Assembly (NCBI GenBank): GCA_950295325.1
Contig: OX485803.1
Coordinates: 49,739,554 to 49,803,553, forward strand
Length of the DNA stretch: 64,000 nucleotides
From: Polytrichum commune
Lineage: Eukaryota > Streptophyta > Polytrichopsida > Polytrichales > Polytrichaceae
Direction: 5' to 3'
The position numbers and the translations under genes were made by a program. The first letter of the stretch is position 1; each line of letters begins with the position of its first letter. Of the stretch, positions 48,763-59,531 are shown piece by piece. The notes below the pieces were generated by a model that made no database searches, was not told the origin of the DNA, and was given only the letters and a program-made list of their open reading frames with translations.

Positions 48763-50115
48763 TCAAACTGCTTGCTTGAGGATTCTCATTATCGAGTACT
48801 TCTTGAAGCAGTGGTGGTTGAAACAATGCGCCAGACGCTGCTTCTGCTTCTCAATCGTAACATTTAACTCAACGCGTTGATTAGCCAGCATGAGTCCCAA
48901 CTGCTTTGTCAGCGTCAAGAGGTGGAGAGTGCTGACGCGGAGATACGACTTGATTACGTAGTGGTTTCCCTCCACCCTCGACGTACTGGCGCTGCCGAAG
49001 TGAGGAAACTCGTCCACAAAGCATGCCACAAACTTCTCCTTGTGTGGCAGCCAAATATTGTTAACGTAATTCCACGCAGCCGGATGGGTTGCCGTGTAGG
49101 TCTCCTTAAAAGCACCAAGGGTAACATCGAATAGTTCGACCGACGTGTTGGAGACAACCAGGTTCCATCGCTGCATGAACTCCTGCCACTCGACATCGGA
49201 GAATCGTGTCTTGCAATTAGCAAGCATGTTCTTGTTGATGTGCCAACAACAGAGGATGTTGTGGCAGCCCGGGAAGACTCGTGCGATTCCGTTCATCAGG
49301 GCCAGTTCCCGGTCCGTGCACATGACCTTAGGAGTCACCACCTCCGAAAACTGTTGCAGAGCCCAAGAGTATGTCTCCTCGTTTTCCGCGTGCAAGAAGG
49401 CGAAACCAGCGTTGAACGTCGCGTAGGTCGACGTGATGCTAACCACGTTCAACAGAGGCATGCCAAACTTGTTGGTCTTATAGGTGCAATCAAGAAGGAA
49501 GACCGTGCAGAACGTTTGGCACATACTGACTGATGATTGGTGCATAAAGAACACGCAGTTAACGGCATCTCCCACGAGCCGCACCTTGCTGAAGTAATCA
49601 GTGCAAGAGATTAGCTCCACCAGTGCTTCAATGAGTCCACGGCCTCGCAACTCCTCCACTCGAGCAGTCCCAAGCTCGTTGTAGATCTCCCTGGCCGTCG
49701 AGTGACTATTTGCAAACTCCTTACGAACGATGCAGATAATGTCCTTTGGCGCCAAGCCTTGCCTACCAAGTGCCCGCACTTTACCATTTTCTAACTCGCT
49801 TAAGCGGCGCTTCACCGCATGGTCTGCCAAGTTGCCACGCAGCTCGTGGTTGTGATTGCCAGAGATCTTACGGACTGCCCAGACACCCTTCACCGATGAG
49901 CAGACGATCTCAAAATCACAGCCGGTTAGCCTGGTGTGTGTCTCCCTTTGGCACGTTTCAGCTGTCAGGTTCAACACATTGACATACTCCCCGCCTCGAT
50001 CACACTTCAAGACCACCTGCTTCTCCTTGCTTGTCTTGATGGTGAGGACCACTCCTTCCTGTTCATAGTTGTTCCTGAGATCTTCGATTAGCTCTTTCCG
50101 CGTGGCGAACTCCAT
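48763..50115 (-). CDS. MULE/FAR1-type transposase, lacking a SWIM domain
   Basis: 450 codons from ATG 50113-50115. The N-terminal part (residues 1-95) carries a FAR1/WRKY-GCM1-like zinc-binding region with C38, C66 and H88/H90 (GNHNHE). The MULE transposase domain follows: D209 in LLDCTYKTNKFGMPLL, D268 in VMCTDRELALMNGI, the C-x-H pair in CCWHINKNM (C290, H292) and E382 in STSRVEGNHYVIKSYL. These fit the DDE catalytic triad, which cuts and joins the element ends. Relatives usually run to 600-800 residues with a C-terminal SWIM finger; this frame stops early at KYSIMRILKQAV. A zinc-knuckle tail in another frame follows 18 bases later. The gene is on the minus strand, wholly inside the terminal repeats. 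Whether the product is active is uncertain. Confidence 0.93.
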   Translation of the reverse strand: MEFATRKELIEDLRNNYEQEGVVLTIKTSKEKQVVLKCDRGGEYVNVLNLTAETCQRETHTRLTGCDFEIVCSSVKGVWAVRKISGNHNHELRGNLADHAVKRRLSELENGKVRALGRQGLAPKDIICIVRKEFANSHSTAREIYNELGTARVEELRGRGLIEALVELISCTDYFSKVRLVGDAVNCVFFMHQSSVSMCQTFCTVFLLDCTYKTNKFGMPLLNVVSITSTYATFNAGFAFLHAENEETYSWALQQFSEVVTPKVMCTDRELALMNGIARVFPGCHNILCCWHINKNMLANCKTRFSDVEWQEFMQRWNLVVSNTSVELFDVTLGAFKETYTATHPAAWNYVNNIWLPHKEKFVACFVDEFPHFGSASTSRVEGNHYVIKSYLRVSTLHLLTLTKQLGLMLANQRVELNVTIEKQKQRLAHCFNHHCFKKYSIMRILKQAV

Positions 50116-50159
50116 CTCCTGTTGCGTTGCGCGTACAATTTATAGGGGGGGTGGTCAAA

Positions 50160-50288
50160 CGCACTCAACTTTTAGTCGGTATTTTTAGCTTAAAACCTCC
50201 ACTTTTAAGGCATGCCACATCATTTGCCAACTAGGCTCGGCACTAGATAATGTCGATGGTGTGACACTACGGAGTTTAGGGTGTATGA
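50160..50288. repeat. Two MITE fragments inside the MULE
   Basis: Bases about 50170-50262 match the reverse complement of about 25755-25850 (shared CTCGGCACTAGATAATGTCG). Directly after them ACTACGGAGTTTAGGGTGTA matches the terminal repeat of the 15632-16097 family. They lie between the transposase ATG and the right terminal repeat, in the expected promoter. Confidence 0.75.
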
Positions 50289-50472
50289 GAGTAAGATCCC
50301 ACCAAAGGGAGTTTTGGACCCAAAGTCACTTCATTGCCCCATATCTTAATGTAAACCCACCCTAAGAAAAGCATGAAATCTCACAAAGATTTGGGAAGCG
50401 TGTCATGGGTGGCCATTTGGTATGGAAACTAATAATCTTATAACCTCGATGAGGCCTCGGGAACTAATCTAA

Positions 50473-50704
50473 TCCCCAAAAAAGACATGAGGCCCACGGC
50501 CCCACCCCACCTTGGTGGCAAGCACCACCCCCGCCCCCCACCCCACCGCCACCTAGGATCATTGAGGCCCTTGGATGGGCCTTGGTGGATCAACAGTCCG
50601 GATGCACCATGAAGAATCTCATATATAGCGCCTCAGTGACACGGCAACCGAACCGGCAAAAAGGTGTGAATCTAGCCAAAAAAGGTGTGGAAATATCAAT
50701 CCCC
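50473..50704 (-). repeat. MULE right terminal inverted repeat
   Basis: Inverted copy of 47944-48175, same length, ending ATATCAATCCCC. As the transposase reads leftward from 50115, its promoter would normally lie in or next to this repeat. Confidence 0.92.
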
Positions 50705-50712
50705 TTCATATA

Positions 50713-53300
50713 TTTCTGTTTAAGAGTGGATGGATATTAGTTGTCCTACATCATCTCCCACTGGTTCTTAGTTGGGTCGCTCGAGTATATCTCCAGTTAT
50801 AATTGGTTGCCAGATTTGAAATCCGGTTCGCAACTTGTATCAAGAAGACACCACGAGGATTATAAATGGGACCTTCACAATGTTTTGTGTCAACTTGAAC
50901 TTCTTGCAACTTAGCCTCATACATTATCTCTTTAATTCACTCTCGTGATCTTCTTTTTATGATCGCTCTAGCTTTCTTCCTCTCTCGATCACACAGTCCG
51001 AGACTCTAAGTTTATGCTTGTAGTTAGTTTTTGAGATTGGGTTCCAATTAAGAAAACCACACAGGGAAGACTAAATGAGTGTCAGATTGAGCAATAGATT
51101 GTCACAATTAGGTTCATTGATAGATCACAATGGTTACTGAATGAAATAAAAATAACATACTTATAAGGTATGGCTACTTAAGTGTGGTCGGGAATTAATT
51201 ATCTTAAAGTTAATGAATGTGAGGGCACTCAATGCAGTACATACATCAAGGTAGTCTCTCGCTTCACAACCCATAGGATTTTTTTGTATACTCAGTATGA
51301 AATCACAACACAGAGAGTCTCGGCTCAAACATAGTCTTTTGAGAATCCAGTTTCAAGTATCAGAACCAAGGCCAAAACCATAGGTTAACATGAGTAACCA
51401 CATCATATATCCAGTCATCTTTAAAAGGATAAGTTAACACTTAGTTTCTTAGATGAAATTGCATAAAACATCTTTTAAGTCATTATACTTATGTTAATTT
51501 ATAAATCCCAACAAAAATCTAGTTAACTACTATCGAGGACCTAAAGCAAGCGAACAAGCGTACCAATCACCAGAGCCTCAATAAGCAAGGTCCCATAGTC
51601 TGAGCAACTCCACGACCAGTCACACATGACAAGTAGTCATAATGTCCATAGTCTGAGTACCGAGTCAAAGTTCAAGTATACTCAACAGGTAAAGTGTAAG
51701 ACCCACCTTATATACTTGCCCTCTGGCTCTTACCCAAACTATATGGGTTATGTGCGCATCTCACACCACCCCCCCCTGTCCACACTGAGACCCTACTTCA
51801 AGATTGCTCCTCTCTTCTCTGCGATCTTCACTTTCTCTCCACCGGGGCTCTACCACATTACGCTCGCATAGAATCCAACTAGGAAAGGTTTCCAACTACA
51901 ACATTAATTCACTATTTAATACCCCCACTCAAAGTAATATGAGGTCAACAAAATAGAAAGAAGAGAGGGGGGGGGGGTGGACCTGTTCCTCGAGTAAATT
52001 GCTTCAGATCCCAATAGTATATCTTTTTTCCTAAGAAATCACTCACTCCATAATTATCCCTCTTTCACATAATATCAGACAATCGTTCCGGCCCTTCTGA
52101 GAAACGTTCTTATTGAAGTCAAGATTGTTATCCTGCATACATGAATATCTCCCCCGACGCATTACCCACTCTCTCCAGTTCTGAAATTCTTGAGTACCCC
52201 ACTAGGATTTATATTTCAGCGTAATCCTCTTTTCAATCATCACTTTAGATGAGAACTTTACTTAACTCAGGGCATGACTCGTTTGAAATCCCGATATTTA
52301 CGACCGCTTCTCGCGTATCACGGAGATATATTTCATTCAGGGATGTACATCTCACATTACCCTCTTTAAGTTGACTCTTAAATGACTTCTCTAAAAAATG
52401 GAACGCTCATCAACACTCATGGTGTTTCCAGTGATTGCATCACATCAAACTCGAGATATCTCTTCTTTATTCAGAGAAAACAAACAGAATACTCCAACTC
52501 AACATATCGTTACTGAAACTCCACGAGGTACTTTATAATTGTTGCATCTCGGACTTACAAATCAAACTCCAGAGATAATTGGTCTTCACTCATACATTGA
52601 AGATAACATCTTGATCCTTTCACAGGATTCCAAAGTAATACTTAAACCGTTATGACATGCACATCGATAAGATACTCAACCTTCCTCGATTGAGTCTCTT
52701 CCTAACTTAGTGAGACTTGCCTCCATTCGAGAACTTTTCTTACTCTCGTACCAGTATTGAAAACCCATAAACAATCATTCACATACGAATCACTCCCATA
52801 ACAGGTACTCAAAACCAAACATTTATCTTCTCATAAAAAAACAGTCGAAATACACACAACCACACTTCAAATATTTGCACAGTGATTGCTTCAAAAATGA
52901 GGAGACTTTTAATCCTCTTAGAAACTTGTAATTACTCTGAAAAAGAAGATCACTCACACAAAAAGACCACTCTCTTCTCGAGAGGGTTACGTGTTCTCTC
53001 CCTCTCCTAAGGAATCCACTCTCCCGAATATATCTCTTGAGGGGGATGGTTCGGTTACTAACTACCTTACTTGCCTATAGTCCGTTAGTTACATTTTCCT
53101 CCTTCTACTGACTATGGTCCGCCCAACTGTCTTTTGAGTAACCATCACTAAATTTTCACTAATCCTCTCTTTGAATGATCTATGTACACACTTACCACTG
53201 ATTTTCAATTATGAAGTGGCATATGTCCATCTATATAAATTAAGAATGCAAAAATTCATCAAAAAGACAAAAATTTGGTCTACAATGCTCAGTATGATTA
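50713..53300. other. No gene recognised
   Basis: About 2.6 kb of less AT-rich sequence with no frame that reads as a known protein and no recognised repeat end. A poly-G run lies near 51968-51977. The stretch differs in texture from its neighbours and may be an old retroelement or a gene-derived remnant; nothing specific can be shown. Confidence 0.35.
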
Positions 53301-53899
53301 CTGTTGCTTAATTTATTGGTTGAGATTTTAAATTTTAACATTTTTTTATTTTTTTGCATTAGGGTTTTGTTTCTTTGAGACTTTTGGTACTTGTTTTCAT
53401 TGGAATCATTTCACAGTCAAAAAATGAAATGTCTGCTAAAAGACAAAGAACTATGAGGGCTATGTTATTGAGTGAGAGACAATCTGAAGTGGTTGTGGTA
53501 AAGGTGGTTGCCACTTCACAATCATTCTCATCCAAAACAACAACTTTCCGATGTTGAAGTAGTAAAGTGGACTTGAAGAGACGCATGGTATGTGTAATTT
53601 AGTTGAATATAATTCAGAGTTGGAAAAAAAATTCTACAAACTTTGTAGAGATAAATGTGCTAAAAATGTATATGATAAGGATTGATCCAGTTACATCAAA
53701 CTTTTTACCTTTTCAAACCATCAAAACTCTAAATAACACAAAAATTTGAGTTGGGGAGTACAACAAGGTGAGAAAGTCATAAAAAATCACATTTTAAGCA
53801 ACTAATAAATGTTGGGATGAGGCCTTTCTAACCCTATTTGAATTTGCATCTTTGTGGAGAAAGAAGATGATTTTTTTTTTGACAAATATCCAGCTCGAT

Positions 53900-55501
53900 G
53901 TGGATTTCTAGTTGCAAGTATAAGACATTATATTGAATCAATATATTATAATAAGAAGTAAAATGTTGTTTTATATTTCTAATACCTTCAATAATTAAAT
54001 TTGGAGAAAATTAGAGATTCGAATTTCTTAGGTTTGATGATATATGATTTTATCAATGTTAGTATGATGTGTCATGTGTTGGTCTTTGTTGCATTTGTTG
54101 AAGAAAAAATACCTAAAACTGTCTTTTTGGGTTTGGTTCAGATTTTTTGGTGGTAAAAAATATGCATAAATTGTTCGTTAAAATCAATTTAAGAGTAGGA
54201 TTTGGACATACAAAAATGTGTTGGGTTTGGATATGATGGGATAACTGCAATGTTGAAGCCAAGATGAGGTGTGACAACTATACTTAAGAAAGTCAACCCA
54301 TTTGTCACATCAACTCATTATATTACTTATGTAACCAACTTGCAGTTTTACAGGTTGTAAAATCTATAGAGTGCAATTTTGTCTACTAAAATTAATGCTA
54401 TATTTAACTATTTGGATGATTATTTTAGGAATTCCAAAAGAAATGTGTCCTTAATGAAATTAAAAAATAATTGAATGATGTACAAAAAAACTATGAAAAA
54501 CTATGATAAGATTAAATGGTAATCCAAATTTCAAGTCATATCAACATTGCGTATCTGCGTGATATGCTAAGAAAATAAATGATGGAATAGCCCCTTTTCT
54601 TAATAACAAATTGAAAATTTTCAATTATATTTATATTTAATATTTTTTTGGTTGATTTGTTTCATGGTTTGACTATCTTATCTAAGATTTTTCAGTTTAA
54701 AGTTATATATATAAATATTATTAAATCACTTGTCAAAATACAAATTGAATCTATTTGTATATTGTATGTCGTGGACAACACTAACTAAATTAAGATATTT
54801 TAAATGAAAATTTTGGATATCATGATATTCCAGATCATAGCCCTCAAGGTAGATATCTTTAGTGATTGCCCTCTGAGGTTAGAGGTGCAAAACTCTATGA
54901 AATTAATATGATAAGAGATAGAATATGTGTTGATTTGAAAATTGCATTGTCTCTTTAGGTGTCATGTGTTGAATCAATTATCATGGCCTTGCATACACGC
55001 TTTGAGGGCAATGATCTAATTTTTTCTTTCAAAGTTCTTAATTCACCTAGCATGTCTTCAAGGAGAGTGGACTTGGCTTCATGGTGTGTGACTGATTTAG
55101 AACTTCTTTTTGAGCTTTATGAAATGCAAAAAAAATTGGGGGTAAGATTCTTCCACCCTTTGTAAGTTCATATGCATATAAGTAGGAGTTTTTTTTATTT
55201 CACATGATAAGAAATGGTACATTACAATGATAAAACATTTAGCGACCTTTGGGCCATGGTAACATGGAATTCTGCTTTGCAAGTGAAATATGCTAACATT
55301 TTGGTTTTAGATGACGTTGCAAGATGTCAATGTGTCAATATGGCTACTTGTGAAAGAAATTTCTTATTGCAAAATGTGATCAAGACAAAGTTTAGAAATC
55401 ATTTTAATACAAAACATCTTAAAAATACGCTAATGGTGGCTATAGATGGGCAATCTAATGATTTTGATCATAATATAGTTGTTACTATTGAGCTATGGTG
55501 A
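53900..55501 (+). pseudogene. hAT transposase remnant (ZNF862-like branch)
   Basis: Three separated plus-strand pieces have the order of a hAT transposase. Near 54225-54355: GFGYDGITAMLKPR, stop, then GVTTILKKVNPFVTSTHYIT, corresponding to the catalytic GxGSDG...VNPF..S.HC..H block. Near 54960-55150: ALHTRFEGNDLIFSFKVLN and VTDLELLFELYE. Near 55320-55500: CVNMATCERNFLLQNVIKTK followed by FRNHF and DFDHNIVVTIELW, the C-terminal dimerisation domain. The order, spacing and strand agree, but stops and frameshifts separate the pieces, so the gene is dead. A candidate right end of the element lies at 56280. The N-terminal zinc finger was not found. Confidence 0.8.
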
Positions 55502-56266
55502 AATTCAGCTAAGTAGAGGTATTTGTATTCTCATTCAAAAAAATATCATAGTGACCTATCTTGTATAAAGAATAAACATGATACTATGGTTTCATAGTCT
55601 TTTATGTAATATTTGTGTTTACTTCATTATTATATACAACTATTTTCAGCAAACTTCAAATCAAATCTCAACTCATCTAAATGTGAGGTGAGAATCCTTG
55701 GCTTTCTAATGGAGAAGGGCCAGTTCATGTTCAATTCCAGCCAATGATACTTTATGGTGTTCATTTTATGCATTAGTGTGTCGATTTGATTTTTGTCCCC
55801 TTGTCATTGTCTTTTGTTAAGTGTTGTTTTTTTTATGTTTTAGAGCGCTTATTTGATGTTTAAGGGTGTTGATTTCATATTTTTGAATGTCGATCTAATG
55901 TTTTTGGATGTTGTTTTCATGTATTATTAAAGGTGTTTCTTATTTTGATACTTCAATACTTCTGATTTCTTTCAAAATATGATTTGAATTTTTTTTTCAT
56001 ATATATTAATCAAAGTTGAAATTATGTGCAAATTGCCTTTAAATGATGAATTGCCTTCAAATTAGTATTTGAACCCGAGTTCTTATTTTATTTGTCAGGT
56101 TTGCAACCAATTGCTTATACAAACCTAGGGAAAATGATCAAGAAGCCAAAAAACGTAAGGTTTTTCACTGATTTAACTTACTAAGCTTAGGCATCAATTG
56201 GATGACCATGAAGAATCACCAAATGACATGTGGGAAGAGGGGCAAAAATCTGAGTCACCCCATAAA

Positions 56267-56280
56267 CTCCCCGTTCACTG
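56267..56280. repeat. Candidate right end of the hAT element
   Basis: CTCCCCGTTCACTG, reversed CAGTGAACGGGGAG, fits a hAT terminus (CAGTG start) and lies 780 bases after the transposase remnant. No matching 8-bp duplication was found on the left. Confidence 0.4.
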
Positions 56281-56487
56281 CTCCGACTACTTCAAATTAT
56301 GAGTAATGAATTATTAAACTATAACTAATTAATCACCGATCCACCTATTGAATATAGACACTAAGCCATCCCTACTCCCCAAACCCACATGGACAAGGGA
56401 AGTACTCATGAAATCATGAACAATACACGTTGCATGTCAACGTAACACACATTGACGTTCAAATTGTCGGTACCGGAAGTATAAGAA

Positions 56488-56606
56488 CTTACGAAAGGTA
56501 AGGGGAGCACGTAAGTGACTTTCCTTACCGGTAAACGGAAAAGGCAATGGTAAGGAAAGTCAATGGTAAGGAACGTCACTTATATGCTCCCGTTACCTTT
56601 CGTAAG
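56488..56606. repeat. Inverted repeat with 42-base arms
   Basis: CTTACGAAAGGTAAGGGGAG at 56488 pairs with CTCCCGTTACCTTTCGTAAG ending at 56606; the loop is about 35 bases. GGTAAGGAAAGTCAATGG and its complement occur around it, so the structure can extend. Probably a small foldback MITE. Confidence 0.7.
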
Positions 56607-57229
56607 TGACTTTCCTTACCATTACCATTGACAACTTGCATCCCATGCATGGGTCCCCACTCCTCATGAGTGCAATGACTTACCAATACAATGAATGGAG
56701 AGGACCGGCCTTTACCCTAACCGGCTGCTGTATGTGAAGGAGACATAATTGTTTGTATTTACTGAGGCATTGCTTGGTCAATGAAATCCTAACATTTCAG
56801 GCACAAATTCAAGCCAAATGACACAACACTCAGCCAATGTCATATGAAGCATTGCTACCTTGGATACATTGGGAGTTTGACCTTTTTGGATTGTGTGTAT
56901 TGGTTGCGAGGAACATTTCAAATGCCGAGCAAATAAGGTAGATGAGGCTAATGTGGACACCTCCAACAATGTGGAATCATCTAGTTGATGGATTTGAGCA
57001 TTAGAAGCTTGAGTAGCTTCGCAATTACAAATCGGGGACCAAAGAATTTGTAATTCTTGAAATCGGAATATAGTGTCAAGATTGGTTTTGTCATGTCTAT
57101 AAAGTGGTCACATGTAAGATAAAATGTTGCCAAAGTGGTTTTTCATTATACCCACATCACAAGTTGGTCAGCACCTCACAGCCATATGCGACCTCCTAAT
57201 TTTCCCACCTCACGCACACAAAAATCAAG

Positions 57230-57301
57230 CGTGCCATAGCTCGGTGGATAGCACTCCTAATCATGAAGGATGGTGGGTGTAGTTCAATTTCTGCGAAGGT
57301 G
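57230..57301 (+). ncRNA. tRNA-like head, possible SINE or tRNA pseudogene
   Basis: TAGCTCGGTGG (57237-57247) fits an RNA polymerase III A box, and AGTTCAATTTC (57281-57291) resembles a B box at the spacing found in tRNAs. The cloverleaf stems are incomplete, so it is not a functional tRNA. A SINE tail or target duplication was not found. Confidence 0.4.
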
Positions 57302-58001
57302 ACTAACCCAAGTAGCATCAAGGTTGTGGCTAAATCACCATATATTACTCACCCACCAAATTAGAGCGACTATACCGCCGATTAGGAACCACAAATAGAT
57401 GTCCAATTAAAGAAGCTGACCAAATTAGCTTCATCTACCTTACCATGGTCATGTGCTAGACGTGAACAACATATGAAAAGCATATCGAAATATCCAACTT
57501 TTGAGCTATTCAATCCTAGTCAAAGATATCCAACTTTTGGTGGTATTTCCTAGGCGTACGTCCATGCGCGGTGAGACAACACCCCCCTCGCCACGGCTGC
57601 TAGAATCTTAGGTGATGAGCTTGCAAATAAAAGCTTCTTGTCTCATGCAAACAAGATGGAGACGAATGGCATCGGAGCCATAACATAAGAAGCACTTGTT
57701 CGTACACACCTAAAGTTTAAGGATATTGTAGGCGTGTGAGATAATGTAAATTATGGATTCTGTGGAGGAGAGGCAAGTTGGTTGTGGGAGCATTCACGTG
57801 CGAAATTGAATTGATGCTAATCCAGTGCCCATCCCATCCCATGACTTCGAGGGTGGCACTGTGTTCTGAATCTTGATAGTGTACTCACAACTTCGTACGA
57901 TCATAACATCATCTAGAGAAGAGAAGATAAGGTATGCAAGTACTTACAAGTAGCCAAGAACAATATAATTGTGGAAGAATAGAATGTCACAACATCGATA
58001 T
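57302..58001. other. No gene recognised
   Basis: Spacer between the tRNA-like segment and the 58-kb foldback element. Nothing supported. Confidence 0.45.
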
Positions 58002-58004
58002 TAA

Positions 58005-59073
58005 GGGCCAAGTTCCATGTGCCGGTCCCGGTCCGTTTTTTAAATGGGTGAGAAACGGGTGACATCATCCAAAAAATGGGTGATGTCACCCATTTTATGG
58101 AGGGGTACTTCTATGTGGGGTGCCGGTTTTTTTCGATTTCCTACTTTCTAACTAAATTTGGTGAGTGATAAGACATGACACTTTATGAAGGTCACCGGCA
58201 ATGAAGGTCATCTAGATTCTAAAAACATCATAAAATACACGTTTCCCTAGGAGTACTCCTCAAAAGAAGGGATTAGAAGAACAAAGTGGCCTTTAGTATC
58301 CAAGGGTGTACCCTAGGTGACCGGCCGATCAGGTCACCGGAGCTTTCTAACCGGCACATGTCCTTCATGTTACCGTTAGGACCGCCGGTCCTTTGGCACC
58401 CGTTCTTGCACAACACAAAATGTGGGACACCCATCCATGGGGGGTACCGGTCCTTGGGTGAGGGCATCTGTAGTGGATCTAGGTAAAGCTCACTGCAAAC
58501 CAAAACCTATCTTTTGACTGACCTAAAATTAGAAACTGAAATTACCATCATTAGAAGCACACCTAAATAAACGTGAGATATTTCTCAAGAAAAAAGAATT
58601 GTAAAAATTTGACGTAGGTGAAATCCCTCATTGAAAACACCACATTTTCAAAATTTAGAGGAAGTGCACCAAATCTTGCTTAAAAATGGAAAGATCCTCC
58701 CACACTCCCTCCAAATTTTTGACATTTAGAGGGAGTGTGGGAGGATCTTTCCATTTTTAAGCAAGATTTGGTGCACTCCCTCTAAATTTTGAAAATGTGG
58801 TGTTTTCAATGAGGGATTTCACCTACGTCAAATTTTTACAATTCTTTTTTCTTGAGAAATATCTCACGTTTATTTAGGTGTGCTTCTAATGATGGTAATT
58901 TCAGTTTCTAATTTTAGGTCAGTCAAAAGATAGGTTTTGGTTTGCAGTGAGCTTTACCTAGATCCACTGCAGATGCCCTGAGAAGGATGGGCACATGGCA
59001 CCACCCTCTTTTCACCGGCCCACCCATTTATTTTGAAAAAAACGGACCGGGACCGGCACATGGAACTTGGCCC
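58005..59073. mobile_element. PIF/Harbinger-like foldback element with TAA duplication
   Basis: Ends GGGCCAAGTTCCATGTGCCG and, reversed from the right, the identical 20 bases, flanked by TAA at 58002-58004 and 59074-59076. The repeat continues through GTCCCGGTCCGTTTTTT. About half its length is a second element inserted at 58462. No coding capacity of its own. Confidence 0.92.
58462..58978. mobile_element. Near-perfect 517-bp palindromic MITE, nested
   Basis: Starts GGGCATCTGTAGTGGATCTA; reversed from the right it reads GGGCATCTGCAGTGGATCTA. TGA flanks both sides (58459-58461 and 58979-58981). The two arms of about 250 bases are almost identical complements and meet at a short loop near 58715-58725 (GGGAGTGTGGGAGGATCTTT after it). 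The GGGCATCT start and 3-bp duplication suggest PIF/Harbinger. The high arm identity implies a young insertion or repeated arm correction. Confidence 0.93.
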
Positions 59074-59276
59074 TAAGTAGTGTGCGTTCGTTCATGTGGG
59101 CCATACCCATGGGGTTCCCCAACCTGGTGTAGATTCAAACGTAAGTGGTTGGGGCATCCCATGGTTATATTCTCAGGTCTTACATGAAGGAACGCGCATT
59201 GCTTCATACTGTCATGGTCACACCTACATTCCGAATGGTGAACCAATGAATGATCATAACATTATATAACGCTCGT

Positions 59277-59531
59277 GTGGAGGCGACACATGTTCGAAAT
59301 TGGTGGTTTCGAAACGGTGTTTGGCAAGCTAAGGTAAGAAGAAATTTGGCCTTGACACGTGCCTAAGTTTGAGGGGTTTGGTTTCAAGGTGGTCCCTCTT
59401 TTATTGGATAGAATCGTCCATTTTCAAGCAAGCTCCTCGAAGTTAGGCACATGTCAAGGCCAAAATTCTTCTACTTTAGCTTACCAAACTTTGTTTTGAA
59501 ACCGGCATTCTGAAACGTGTGTGGCCTCCCC
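59277..59531. mobile_element. Foldback MITE, most complete GGCCACACATG copy
   Basis: Left end GTGGAGGCGACACATGTTCG and right end (reversed) GGGGAGGCCACACACGTTTC. Arms contain TTTGGCCTTGACACGTGCCT and its complement AGGCACATGTCAAGGCCAAA. Both ends are retained here. Confidence 0.75.

Larger units (their letters stand above)
47944..50704 (-). mobile_element. Mutator-like element (MULE) with transposase
   Basis: A 2761-bp element bounded by GGGGATTGATATTT and its complement, flanked by TTCATATA on both sides (47936-47943 and 50705-50712), an 8-bp target duplication. Terminal inverted repeats are 232 bp each (47944-48175 and 50473-50704) and differ at only a handful of bases, so insertion or conversion was recent. 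Inside are a 34-bp tandem array, a MULE-type transposase reading right to left, and fragments of two MITEs between the right terminal repeat and the transposase start. The ends resemble those of the foldback element at 8870-10555. Confidence 0.93.

Noticed and set aside
48593-50068. Several plus-strand frames across the transposase
   Set aside because: Shadows of the minus-strand transposase.
57230-57301. Functional tRNA
   Set aside because: Acceptor and anticodon stems do not form; only the polymerase III boxes are recognisable.
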